Below are positions 19,330 through 31,524 of a stretch of DNA of 64,000 nt, in pieces. The position numbers and the translations under genes were made by a program. The stretch is from Hyaloperonospora brassicae (lineage: Eukaryota; Oomycota; Peronosporomycetes; Peronosporales; Peronosporaceae), in contig CANTFL010000223.1 of assembly GCA_947650285.1 (NCBI GenBank), positions 186,001 to 250,000 of the forward strand, read 5' to 3'. A model generated the notes under the pieces. It was not told the DNA's origin. It made no database searches and saw only the letters and a program-made list of their open reading frames with translations. Each line of letters starts with the position of its first letter. Position 1 is the stretch's first letter.

Positions 19330-22300
19330 TGTTGAAGCAGTCGTGTAGAGGGCGGAGAAACACTGGCGGCGGTCGGTCGTTGCTGTTGCGGTTGCCGTTG
19401 CGGTTGCCGTTCCGGTTGCTCTGGTGCGCAATTTCGAAGGAGAGTGCGCGCTAGAAAGCACAATGGGAAATGGCGTCGAGTGCGCCTGCGAAGTCGCTGG
19501 AGTTCGAGGGGGGTTATAAAAAAATACGCCAGCTCAAATGGTCGGTCGCTTTATCAGGGGTCGGCGCACTTGTGCGAACTATGTCTTTTCATCCAGCTTG
19601 CGAGCGGTCGGTCGGTGAAATCGCCGCCCGGCTTTAGTAACTTACAAATCTCGATGGGTGGCGAACACGGTCGAACTAACCTCGCGATAGCGACTGCGTG
19701 AGAGCGCAGACTTGTCAGGTGCGGTCGTCTTCGTGGCGCGAAAGACCTTGGGGTTTGTATGCCTTTGCCGGTCGGTCGGTTCCCCTCAAGACGCTCCCGG
19801 TCGGTCGGCATATGCAAACCACTATGCTCCGGTATTAGCCCCCACCGGACGAATTCGACGTGCTTCGCCATCTGTTGACGAGAAAATAATCGGTGCCAAA
19901 GTACAAGGAGGAACGACTGAGAAGAACTGGAGATTGCTGCGAAAGAAATAGACTTGAAAAGAGACTCGCGCGAGCATTCCTGCGCACACGGCAGTGTGTT
20001 TGCCCGTCTTGTTGCAGCTTAGCTTAGCGTAGCTGGAGGCCACGCGCGCCTCGGGCAAGAATGCAGTCGTGTCAAAATCGCACGCAAAGTGAACGGCCAT
20101 ACGTGCCAAAGACAACATCCGACCGCCACGGGCCAACGGAGGGTTGGCCAGCTGCAGACTTATCTGCTCGAGCACACCACCCGAGCGATGTTGTGGGTTT
20201 GCCAATGTTGGAACATGACCGAAGTCGGCTCGACGCAAACATCGATGAATAGTCTCGCCAAGTGCACAATCTAGAAGAAATAAAACATACAGCCATGTCC
20301 AAGCGAAGCTACGACCGAGGAAGGAAGGAAGGCCACAGAATTGACCTCGTGGACGACGGCGGTTGTCGTGGCGCTCGTGCTACCGGTACGCTACCGGTAC
20401 GTGCACCGACTGACTCGCTGAGAGCTGCACCATATCGTGATGCCCAGGAGCGACGACAACAGACTGGCGTGTGGCGTTGCGCTTCTGCGACATGGGTAGC
20501 ATCAGATCGATGAGCTTCCGCTCGATTCTTTGCCCTCCCGGGCACCGTGCAGTACACGCGTCCGAGTGTCTGGTGATCGATGCTGGCTCTCGCTTCGCAA
20601 AAATCATCCTCGCAATGCGAAGAAAGACACGGATTTAGCAATAAAACAGTCAAAAGCACACGAACGAGAACAATGGCAGTACCATTTACAAGAGCACTAA
20701 AGCTCCGACGATTACTTCTTCTACCAATGATCATCCGAAAATCAATACGAAACTGTTTCAGCCGCTCTGGTGTGGACGGGCGTCGTGAGTGTCTTAATGC
20801 GAGCGGCAAAGTCGGTGACGAAGCGGACTTTATGCGACTGTTGAGCTGTAAACTTCTCACACTCTATGAGTCCAGACACCCCGTCGGTCGGCGATCTCAG
20901 CTCGACTACCGTCGATCGACCGCTTCAGGCAGCAGAACGTCGTGACTGCCAATGAGACGACACGTGTGAAACAAGAGCAAATTTTGCACGGGAACATTGC
21001 CATGTTTTTTTTGCAGCGTGCTGCTGCTGCTGCTGCTGCTGCCGATCTCGACCTCATGATCTCGACGCTGAAACCCGCGTGCTTCGTTGGCAAGCAGACG
21101 CGATTTGCAGCACCTTCAGACGCGTGGGAAAACCGCCCGCCTCGTCTTTGCCGCACGAGGCGCAGGTTTCGATCGACGACGGTGTATCGGGACCGTCATG
21201 TACTGCTTTAGATGCCACACACACACACTCCGACGCACACAAGTGCCTTTTTCTGCCTCGTATCGTACGCTGCATTTCCGTCTGCGCAATGACGTGTTTG
21301 CTTTCTATATGGCGTGTAATCACTCACTCCACCGTCAATTACTACTTCAGCTCCACTTCACCTGCTCGGCCAGAAAACCCCTTTGCGACAAAAAGAGGGC
21401 CTACGCACGGAGCCATTCGACCTCAAGCACTGTATCGATAGCCAATACGGTGACGGCGAGATGGGCCTCTGGACCATATAGAAGCTGCAGCGACAGCGGT
21501 CCACGATCCGCACGCTCGTTCTACTTCATACCGCCACAACGTGCCATAATGAGGTAGTAGAAAGCAGGCGTATGTGCTGCAGAGTAAAGAGCCCTTCCAT
21601 CAGAGTTGTCCCCTCCCTCTGCTGCGCTTTCTGGCGGGAGAACCCACGAACGGGTTACCCACTACATGACACGAACGGCATACTGTAGACGCCCGTCTTC
21701 CTCGTGGCGGTAGTGGTGGTCGTCTTTCTCGCCTGCCGTGAGTTTTTCAATATGGTTACAGTACACATTGTATGCGTGTCATGCAGTACGAGTGCGTCCC
21801 CATCGATCCTGGTCTTGCCGAGCACATTCGGTTGCCGTGCAAAAGCTCTCGGGCACGTGAGACCGCTTAAAGTGCCACGCACGAGTCGGTGTCAGCTGCT
21901 TCGTGGCGAACATCGTACTGTGCTTCTCTTGCGGTCGTACCATTCACTTTGTCGTCTTTCTGACTGTTTCAAGACCAGTACCACTAGAACGCCCACGGCC
22001 ACGAAGATGACGAAAGTATGTATGGCCAATGCAAACGGTGCAGCTCTCTTTACAGTCATTCGATCCTTCTCGTCCCCCTCGTCTCACTTGCTCGACAGCA
22101 AAATGGACACGTAGTAGCACCTTGCAAAGTTCAAAAAGGGGTCGCGAAGTCCAGCGACCGCTATGCTTGGGCTTCATAGTCATTGAAAACCAGACACCAT
22201 TACGACCGAGCAATGCGATCACATGATCGACAGAGGATCCCGTATGAGCGCTATGTTAAGGATCTTGGTCGACTGTATGGACTGGACCACGACGTCGTCA

Positions 22301-25039
22301 CGCACAAGTAGGTTCGCGTCATTGCAACGTCTACGAGAAGGCGCGACGCCGGTATGTCGTTCATCACTGGTATCGTTTGTTGTAACGGCATCGCAAGAAA
22401 AATCGATCGCAGCAGCCTCGATTTGCTAGCACGCATCAGAAAGTGCCTTTTCGTGACCCCAGGAGAGCGCGACGACGACGACGACGACATGTGACAGCCA
22501 CTTTCCATCGACTATCGAAGCGACAAGTCCATGTCTTCGCATGATGTAGCAGCAGGTCGGTCCATACTCTATCAGACGTCCCCTATTGACCGTTACGTGA
22601 CCGCGCGGCTCATGCTCCTGCTCTATTCAAAGAAAAAAATTATGCTTCAACTTTCGGGTCCGTCTTCATTTTAGAGCGACTAACTGCCCCACATTTGCTG
22701 CAAACGTCAGCCCTTTTCGATTATGTGGCGTATACAAGCAAAGAGACGTGAGTCATCCTCACTGCAGCGACAGTAGCCGCAGCTTCTTGTCAGTGTTTTT
22801 CAGACCGCACACGAGTTTGTCGCATCTCGTGGACGCTAATTTGTCCGAATAGGGTGCGGTAACCACGACGACCGTGAGAGAAGTTTCGCGGTATACTCGG
22901 CCACGAAAGGACACAAATGTGCCGAGCAAACGACGCGAGGGACAACGACGACAGCGTTGATGTGCGCGGGCGGCACTTTATGGGAAATGGCCAGATCATG
23001 AGTCCGTTTGGTCGTACGTTACGGTGCAACCGCGCGACGGACGGGCGTGCTCTGGAATGAGAGAAACAATACTATTCGCAACGAACGACCGCGTTTGTGG
23101 CGTCGATCGACGAGCTGTTACACGACGAGCGACATGCCCTGCACGGATCGTGTGGCGTGCTACGGGACAAATCGTAGGAGGTTGGAAGTGTTGCGCCGAG
23201 CGTGGGGAGAGTCGGCCAAGTGAGCTCGTCAAGCAAGGCCTTGCTTCAACTTGCGTGGCTGTGCGAAATGCCGTCCCGACTCTCGTGCATCAGGTGGTAC
23301 AGCCTGTATTGTCTCTCGTGCCCGTTTCTAAGCGACAGCCCCAGCCCTAGACGCACTGCCTCGTCACTGCAAGATTAGGCGCGAGATGTGCACACACGTG
23401 ACCTCTCTGGAAAAACACGACCACGACCTCAGACAGACTTCGACCCTTAGCGCCCAACGCATAGACCGAACTGACCGTAGTAAATGGCGTGTATACACAT
23501 GTAACGAGTGGGGCCATTGCGTTGTTTCCCAGGAGCGTCAACGCACCTTCGTGTAGCGACTCGTTTCGGTGGTGTCGTCTGAAAGTAGACGAGAACGCAA
23601 GCAGCGCGATCAATCGATCGATTTGTGGTACAACGCCTTGACGTTGGTGGTCCGCCTCGGCCCATCGATCCGTCAATTCATCGCGCGTCTACAGTGCACA
23701 GCCTCATCTGTCTGCACGTGGGACCGCCTCCTGGGGGGACCTCGTTAGTCGACCCTCTCTGGCTTACCCCCACCGGTTCGATGCACCTCCACACGCAAGT
23801 CACACATCACCAAGACAAAGTGCAAACCACCTGTCCAGAGCATTTTGATAAGGACAGGTGCGATACTTGGCACCATGCGCGTCTCTTGTACGCAAGTTGT
23901 ACACATACACGACGGTCGAAGCGGTCTCTAGCTAATGCACGTCTTGATCGGATGGCGTTCGCCACCCGAGTCGCGTCGTAAGGGCTCGAAAAAAGCGTCT
24001 TACCCCCTCCTCACCTGCCCACAAACACAAGGCCGTGATCTGGCCAGAGAGTCCCCAGCCGAGAATCTCCTGCAAAAACAAGGCACACACGCCGCCGCAG
24101 GACACACGCGGCTGAACGTCGCGTGCCTCTGGACACGTCGTGGTCGCGTCTCTCGTCTACCCACCGGTCGATTGTAGGGGCAACGTGGTCGTACGCGAGC
24201 ACCCAAAAATGAGCGACCAACTCACCCGACAGATGTTACAGCTCTCTCTCTCTCTCGATTCACTTTGCATCGACGACACGAGCAACAGGACCATGTGCAC
24301 GTATGCAGCACACTCTACTAAGACAGATAGACGCATCTGTCTGTCTGTCTGTGTGTGTTTTATTTACCTCCTACACATCGCTGAGCCACACACTGTGTCG
24401 GCCATGTCGGCGTCCTACTCGACGAGACCGTGTGGTCTTCTCGTCTCTTTTTGCAGCGCTTCTCGAAAACACACAACTCGCGCGCGCGCGCCTTTTCTGC
24501 CGGCTCTCTTGTTACGAAATGGCCCGTCGCTTGCTCGCTCGCTCGTCCCACGTGACAGCAGTCATTGCCGTAGCGGCCGCAGTGTGTCCGCACTGGCCGT
24601 TCTCTTGGCCGGGCCCACGACGCGGCCTTTCGCCTCGCGCGCCCGTTTCGAGTGATAGGGGCCGTGTGCAACACCTGGCGCGCCTCGCCCCATACAAACC
24701 CCAAGTGACGACTCGGCCCCACAACCGCGCGAGCCTCTCCCCCTCTCCGGCTGCGCTGGCGCTCAGTTTCCGACTCGAGCGCGAGCGACTTCACACGTGG
24801 AGGAACACACGACAGCCCGCGAGCGCGAGCGAGCAAGTGGTCGGATTGATCCATCGACGGCGCGACCCACAGACTGAGTGAGTAAGTACCCGAGTGCTCG
24901 AGTGCGCAGTCCGTCCCGACCCGATCGCCGGTTCCCCCTGTCGCTCCTCTTGTTCTTTGAGTTTTCCGCGACTCGTCCGTCGAGGCGGTGTGTCGTGTCA
25001 GTCGTCCACTAAGTGGATCCACTCGTCCCCTCCCCTCCC
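19330..25039. other. 5.7-kb stretch with no supportable gene
   Basis: Base composition stays near that of coding areas to the left, but the reading frames are short (under ~200 codons), overlap on both strands and show no domain. Four GGTCGGTCG(G) boxes occur at about 19539, 19606, 19770 and 19799, upstream of the small coiled-coil gene. A CTG tract lies at about 21020-21042 and a CTGT tract at about 24333-24355. The last several hundred bases are CG-rich and should include the leader and promoter of the FYVE gene. Confidence 0.5.
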
Positions 25040-28000
25040 ATGGTCTACGGCTCGCTCTATCGGCCGCGGCCGCCAGCCACCCGCCCGAGCGAAACGGCCC
25101 GCAGTGACGCGCCCACGTCGGCCCCGGACCCGCCCCCGCAACCGCTCGAGGCCAGTCGCATCGCCCCCGACGCGTACCTCACGTTCACGGCGCAACAACA
25201 GGACGCGCTGGTGCACGACGCGCGGGCCAATGCCGCAGCGCTATTGGTCGACGCCGTCGCCGACGCCGACAAGTGGCAGTTCGTCACCACGCGCGGGCCA
25301 CTCAATGTGTACGAACTGCGGGCGGACGCGATGCACCGCGTGTCGAGTATGATGCCGGCGGACGCGTCGCGGCTGCCACACAACATGCACACAATGCTCG
25401 CGACCACGCGCGTGCGGGCGACGCTGGACGACTTTATGCGGCTCATGGCGTCGGCCCAGCGGGACACGTTCCAGAACGTCCAAGCGGCGCTGTTCCAAGA
25501 GCGCGTGCAGATGGCCGACGTGTTTACGAGCTTTGGGAGCCTCCCGAGCGGACGGCGCGGACGCACGTCGTCCACCTCGTCCACCACCAGCAGCTCCAGC
25601 GCCGCGCGGTCGCCCCGTCAAGGCACGGAATCCGAGCAGTACGCCATCAAGTACGTGTCGATCAAAGGCCGCAACAACCGCACGCACTCGAGCGCCGCGC
25701 TCAGTGCCACGTCGGCGTCCACGTCGCTCAAGTTCGGTGGCAAGAACCGCCATCGCGAGCGCCAGGCGGCTCGGCTGCACCACCATGGCAAGAAACGGGG
25801 CCACAAGGGCGTGGCGGACGCCGATAGTGCACAGGAGGAACAGGGACTGACGCTGTGTCTGGCCGAGTACGCGACGATCCGCCACGCGCGGCTCCGGGGC
25901 CCCATGGCTCACAATCAAGCGCAGGACTTTGACGATCCACGCGTGGGGATCATCTCGCAGCACTCGATCGAAGACCCAGCGGTCACGCGGTACTGCAAAC
26001 CCATTCTGACGCCCGGGACCAGCGGCAGCTCGACGAGCACGTCCAAGTTGATGACGTCGTCGTCGTCGTCACAGGCAGCAGCTGCTGACTTTGCGTTGAC
26101 GGCGCGAGCGTTGATGCAGTTTTCAGGACTGGTGGTGTACCCTGTTGCGTCGTCGGTTGCTGGGGACAATGCACTAGAAGTGCTGATCAAGTTTAGCTGC
26201 TACGATGCGAATGGCGTGACGAGCACGCGACGACAGAACATGCTGGCATACTTGACGGCTTTTCAGCAGCTGGATACTGCGCTGCTGGTCATGCGTCTGC
26301 GCGAGTCGCCGTACTTGACGTCTGAGAACTGGGTCAAGTCTCGGAAAAGCTGTTGTGTGTGCCAGGGCAAGTTCTCCATGTCACGTCGGAAACACCACTG
26401 CCGTCTGTGTGGAGACGTCGCGTGCTCCAAGTGCTCGGAGGTGCACCAGATCAAGCTGGGCAAGGCAGGCAAGTGTCCATTCCGTATCTGCATCAATTGC
26501 GTGCACGGAATGGATGACAACCAGCTATTGAGCCGAGGGCGGATGAACAACCAGGTCCAGAACGCAGGTCAGCCGTCCAGGACACCAGTGAACAGCATCA
26601 AGGCTTTGCGTCGTCGACTTGGCAGTGGCAACGTACTACGCAACCCCGAGGATGATGATGAGAACAGTCGTAAGCTGTCGACGAGCTCGAATGGTGGCGG
26701 CGATGGCTCGGACATGTATGGCTCGCGGAGTCTGCTGTCATCCCACACTATGGCAAGTGAAGACCGGACGTTGTACAGTATGTCGGAAGGCACAACGAGT
26801 AGTTTTAGCAGCAGCCAAGGCCTCGGAGGTTTTGGTAAAAGCGGCAGCTCCAAGACACTGAGCATTCGGGGAAGCAGTCTCGGTAGCAGCTTCTACAAAC
26901 CGAGCAACGCGAGCAACGCTACAACTGTGAGCAGCTCTCGCGGAAGCCGCTTTGATTACGAGAGCGAGAATGACGTCGAAGGGAACGACGTCGAAGGCAA
27001 AGACGTTGATAGCGACACGGAGAAAGCGGCGGAGGAGATTCGACGTGCGTCTCGAGAAGTAGAGAAGGAACCTGAAGTTGACTCGAGCATGGATCTGGAC
27101 TTGATTGAGGCGATCGAAGTTGAATCCGACTGTTCGTCGACGCCGTCGTCCCCCAGCAGTGTCGTAATGCAGAGCGACCAGTTCTACAAGCGGTTCTCTG
27201 AGGTGTCGTTGATGGATTTCCACGACTCGGAGTTTGATTTGTCCATCAAGGGCGGGTTTTCCAGCAGTAGGGGCGGGCGTTTCACGAACAAGTCTGCGCT
27301 AGAGAGCTTCGACTTTGATGACTCGGAGGCTGACGCTGATTCGGACCGAGGAGATCTGGATGGCATTGGCGAAGAGGAGAACGAAGACGACGAAGACGAG
27401 GAAGACGAGGACGAAGAGGACGAGGACGAAGAGGACATTTGCGACTATGACATTCACGAACTGGACGGGCCTGACCTCGATCATGACGACGAGGACGATG
27501 GAATGGAATTCCACGACTCGAACGTTGGGATCGACTTCAAGCTGCAGGACCTCAACTTGCACGATTACCACAGCCTCGACGAACTGAAAGAAGGTGACGA
27601 AGAGTACGATGAGGAGATTCTGGAAGAGATCCACACTGACATGGTGCTGGGCAGGTCCGGCGTGGGTACATCCGCAGGCGAAGAGCGTGCTGCTCGTCTC
27701 GCAGAGTACGGCATCATGGACTCGGGCAAGGAGAATATCTACGACCTGGTCGCCAAGCAGGCGGCCCAGCACGCCAGCTGTTCACTGTCAACGATTAGTT
27801 TCGTGGACGCCCGGCGCGAATTCATCAAGTCTAGCTTCGGGCTGGCACAGGAGCTGAGTGAGGTGCCCATTTCGCACTCGCTCACCGCAGAGGTCATGCG
27901 GCGCTTTCCTGCTGCCAATGGTCCCGTTGCTCACCGCGGAAGCAGCAGTGATGGAAAAGCTGAGGATGATGCCGAGGTTGTGATCGTGCTGGACGCAAGG

Positions 28001-28432
28001 CAAGATAACGGTCTGTCTACTAATTTATTCGTTGCCGAGGCGCCCAAGTTGCGCTTCGTCATGGGCGTGCCGTTCCGGGCACGCGATGGCACTGTACTTG
28101 GGGCGCTTATCGTAGCAGACGCCCAGCCTCGCACATCCGTGACGCCGCGACAGTGCTCGCTGCTAAAAGACCTTGCCGAGCAGGTGAGCGCATTGCTCGA
28201 AGACTTGTGGACCCGCAATCAGGAGCGCACCAAGTTAGCCGGTTCACAGCCTGGTCAGATGCACGACAAGCTCGCGGACTTGTTGTCGCAGTCGTATACC
28301 ACAGGTTTGCAGATGCAGCAGAACGAGTTGAAGATTCTGGAGCAGTCGTCGTCATCGATGGGCTCGTCCTCCGCGACGCACAAACCGCTGTACGCCAAGG
28401 ACTTTCATCACATGCAGAGCGTGGAATTATGA
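25040..28432 (+). CDS. FYVE zinc-finger protein with START-like N-terminus and GAF domain
   Basis: Single-exon frame of 1130 residues from ATG 25040 (MVYGSLYRPRPP); a GTG nine codons upstream was not preferred. The N-terminal part (about 40-420) has the pattern of the START-like lipid-binding regions that precede FYVE in many oomycete proteins. It includes WQFVTTRGPLNVYEL and later a conserved FSGLVVYPVASS block. The FYVE finger spans about 427-490: paired CxxC motifs and the PI3P-binding RRKHHCRLCGD core are intact, while the usual WxxD reads WVKS. A Ser-rich and acidic linker follows, with an almost pure Asp/Glu run near residues 780-800. The C-terminal GAF domain (about 885-1057) begins ARLAEYGIMDSGKENIYDL and includes FVMGVPFRARDGTVLGAL. 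Likely an endosomal or membrane-signalling adaptor binding PI3P; ligand of the GAF domain unknown. Confidence 0.9.
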   Translation: MVYGSLYRPRPPATRPSETARSDAPTSAPDPPPQPLEASRIAPDAYLTFTAQQQDALVHDARANAAALLVDAVADADKWQFVTTRGPLNVYELRADAMHRVSSMMPADASRLPHNMHTMLATTRVRATLDDFMRLMASAQRDTFQNVQAALFQERVQMADVFTSFGSLPSGRRGRTSSTSSTTSSSSAARSPRQGTESEQYAIKYVSIKGRNNRTHSSAALSATSASTSLKFGGKNRHRERQAARLHHHGKKRGHKGVADADSAQEEQGLTLCLAEYATIRHARLRGPMAHNQAQDFDDPRVGIISQHSIEDPAVTRYCKPILTPGTSGSSTSTSKLMTSSSSSQAAAADFALTARALMQFSGLVVYPVASSVAGDNALEVLIKFSCYDANGVTSTRRQNMLAYLTAFQQLDTALLVMRLRESPYLTSENWVKSRKSCCVCQGKFSMSRRKHHCRLCGDVACSKCSEVHQIKLGKAGKCPFRICINCVHGMDDNQLLSRGRMNNQVQNAGQPSRTPVNSIKALRRRLGSGNVLRNPEDDDENSRKLSTSSNGGGDGSDMYGSRSLLSSHTMASEDRTLYSMSEGTTSSFSSSQGLGGFGKSGSSKTLSIRGSSLGSSFYKPSNASNATTVSSSRGSRFDYESENDVEGNDVEGKDVDSDTEKAAEEIRRASREVEKEPEVDSSMDLDLIEAIEVESDCSSTPSSPSSVVMQSDQFYKRFSEVSLMDFHDSEFDLSIKGGFSSSRGGRFTNKSALESFDFDDSEADADSDRGDLDGIGEEENEDDEDEEDEDEEDEDEEDICDYDIHELDGPDLDHDDEDDGMEFHDSNVGIDFKLQDLNLHDYHSLDELKEGDEEYDEEILEEIHTDMVLGRSGVGTSAGEERAARLAEYGIMDSGKENIYDLVAKQAAQHASCSLSTISFVDARREFIKSSFGLAQELSEVPISHSLTAEVMRRFPAANGPVAHRGSSSDGKAEDDAEVVIVLDARQDNGLSTNLFVAEAPKLRFVMGVPFRARDGTVLGALIVADAQPRTSVTPRQCSLLKDLAEQVSALLEDLWTRNQERTKLAGSQPGQMHDKLADLLSQSYTTGLQMQQNELKILEQSSSSMGSSSATHKPLYAKDFHHMQSVEL

Positions 28433-31400
28433 GTTGAGTCAGTTTCAAGTACCGATTACAGCAGTCTACGCACCCGCGCCCGAACGCCCACGCGGCCGGA
28501 GAAGAAGCGTCTGGTCGATTGCAACCTGTCGTGAGCTTCGGAGCACCGAGGAGAATAGCGAGCGGCAAACGAAGCCGTATCCCGAGACCCGCTATTATTT
28601 TATGTAAGCACGAGTGCGCACCTCACCCCCGCTGCAACGAAAGGAATACAGCACCTAATTATTGTGGTAATATTGTGCATGCATCGAGCTTACTGTGTGT
28701 GTGTGATAGGAGCACGCGTATGTATGGTGTGTGTGTGTTGTCTGCTGACAACTTGGGATCGACTTCTCTACTCATTCATATACGCAGCACCGATACGTGT
28801 CAAAGACTCGTTTTGGTGACGATCCCCGGGACACTTCCTAGGTAATGAATGGTATACGTTCATTCACTTGCCTTGCCGACCTACCAGAGCGGTTATCTTG
28901 ACGTGGCCTTGGAAGGTCTCAATTGTACAGATAATTAGTAGAATACTGAAGCAATCTGTCGTGTCGCAGCTGGATGGGTGCGAGACAGCGGGTAAGGCAG
29001 TGAGAACTTCCCGTAGTGATGATAACGATACATGAGGCAAAATTCCACTCCTACTTACTGCACAAAAAACCCATCGACCAGTGCGAGTTGTGCTCGTTGT
29101 GCTCTGGCCGTCCATCGTATCGGTAGCACTTACGATTACAGCAGAGATAGATCATCAACAGACTTTGCACGAGAGTGTGTAACGTGCTCACAGGATCGAG
29201 CACTGAATGACGATACGACGTGTCGTGCATAATGACTCTCGATACAGAGTGCTCTCTGGACGACTGTCGTGCGTTGTGGCGACGAAAGAGTCAGCTCTAT
29301 GCTGTTTGCTGCAAGATAAGGCACAGCTGGCTGGATGACACTGTCATGTGATTGGTCAATACGGCACGACTGAAGCCGGTCCGGATTATTTCGTGTCAGC
29401 GTGCGGCTTTTTGCGCCCGCGTTCAACGATGTCCAAATCTGGCTCTTCTTAATCGAAAAGTGACTAAAAGAAGACCAAAACCAGCGACAGGATTGGTAAA
29501 CCAGCAGAAAGCGCCGATCGAAAAAAGTGCAAAACCAGGGACGCTGGCGATTCGGAATGCAAAAAAGCAAAAAAACAACTTGCTGCTTTTTTCGACATGA
29601 TGCGCACGATCGTGCTCGTTTGGCTCTGTACCCAGATGACTGAAGCAACTGCGCGTCGAGCAAACAACTACATGCGGTAATGTGTAGCACCTGCCGAGCT
29701 GCTCATGGTGCGAGACTGCAGTAGACCCGCAAGGCTGTGCAAAGCCACACTTGACGCTTGTTAATATAGGTCGTCTTTGATTTAGAAGTCGACGTTATGC
29801 TAGTCTGACGCGTCTCAGATCGCTACAGCTGGGACAAAGGCTCTATCAATGCACAATGTAAACAGACACAAAAAACAGCTTGTGCAGCGAGTCCCTTCGC
29901 ACTGTGCCCATGAGAGGCGTCGTGCTCGTCGTTCTTTGCTTCTCCCTTCTGGTCACCTGTCGCCATCCCCTTTTCCCGCTTCAATGTCCCTCTCACATCC
30001 GCCGCTTCACCACCTGCAACAACAAAAAAGGAGCCAAGCAAGCACCCACCCACCCGTTCGCACGGCCGTCACTGACTTTGTTTTTGTATGACCAGTCAGG
30101 TCCTCGGCATTGTTGCTGCAGTGCTCTATGGAAGCGAATCACGACCTCTGGCTCCGCGATGGAGTAAACATGTGGCGCGTGCAAGGAACTAATGGACACT
30201 ATGCGCGCAGACAGTGGTCCAATCTGTGGATAATTCGTCGCACAAAGTCGGGCGCGACGCCCGTCTGGCTGGCTGCCCGTCTGTCCTGTATCGATTCGGA
30301 GGAGAGGACGGCGGTAGCAACTGGACCGTCAATACCCGTCACGTAGTCCTCGGCCATGACCGCAATCAACAACAACAACAACAACAAGAAGAAAAGAAAA
30401 AATCCACTGCCTGCGCGGGTGTTGATAGTCCATCATCCGAAGCGCCTCGCGCGACGTCAGTCCCGCGCGCAGCAGCAACGAGCGGACAGTCAGTCGTTAC
30501 GACGTCCCTGTTCGTCGACGTCGTAACGCGTCTTCTTTCTTGCTAACTTGCGTTTGCTTTTCTTTCTTCTTCTCTCTTCTCGAAGATTTCGCATAAACGT
30601 TCGCCTGGTCAATGAAACACACACACACACACACACATGAGGGATCGCTCCCGACTTGTTTGCATCCGGCAAAGCTGTCTGTCGACATACATGGCTTTCT
30701 TTCTTTCTCTTGACATGACGTGACTCGTCGTGCATGCCGAGCGAGCAGACGAGCACGAAAGAGCAAGAACAGCGATCGTTGCCCGAACCAGAGAGCGGCT
30801 ATCGCGGTGACTGACTGACTGACTGACTGACTTTCCCGCCGGATCAGCTCTTCGGCTGTTGCCCCTCGTTGTTCAAGTGCCTTTCGACCTCGCGCCACGG
30901 CAGTGGGTCTCCATTGCTCTTCGAGCCCCATTAACGCCCACACACATACACGTACAGGGAAACACTGACTTAGCTACTCTAGTGTTTCCAATTCATTACA
31001 TGGGTTCGTGCCCGCGTCAATCCAGTTGGCAAATGACGGCACAGACGTGCAGCGCACGCGACTGTTGGGCCACTGTGGTTTTCGCAGAACCCCCCCCCCC
31101 CGTGTCAAGAAGGACCACATACCTCTGTGGGTGCGTGGGCCTGCACCGAGTAGAGTGGCGCGTGTGCTTCGCTTCGAGTCTCGCTCTCCATCGCGACAAA
31201 AAAGGAGGAAAAACACGACGACGAGAGGTGCAGTCGCGCGCTTGTAACCCGTCCGTCCGTTTGTTTGGTTGGTTGTTCGTCCACTGCCAGTGCGCTCGTG
31301 TCATTGTTCGGTCGGTCGGTCGGTCGGTCGATCTTCCCTTCCCATCGTCCGGTCACTCATTCACTCATTCCTTCACTCGTCCAGTTCGTCCGTCCGTCCG

Positions 31401-31524
31401 TCGTCGCTCACCCGAAACCGATCGAGCACTCGAGCGATTGTCTCTGCTCTGCTCTGCGCCCGCGCACTCGACGGGGCAAATCCCATTGGGGTTTTTCGAC
31501 CGCCTCACTCGCCTATCGCCGATC
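28433..31524. other. Intergenic, no supportable gene; simple repeats
   Basis: About 3.1 kb between the FYVE and PH genes. No frame resembles a protein family. Simple repeats occur at 30366-30386 (CAA), 30617-30639 (CA), 30808-30832 (GACT) and 31307-31330 (GGTC). The CTCATTCACTCATTCC run at about 31353-31370 lies ~155 bp before the PH-gene ATG and loosely resembles the oomycete initiator TCATTYY; this is only suggestive. Confidence 0.5.

Noticed and set aside
18839..19348. Plus-strand frame opposite the small coiled-coil gene
   Set aside because: Ser/Ala-rich antisense of a GC-rich gene; the minus-strand product has ordered acidic, basic and heptad regions.
19554..20238. Minus-strand frames of 105 and 138 codons
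   Set aside because: They looked protein-like at first, but no family was recognised, they lack clear starts and contain parts of simple GGTC repeats.
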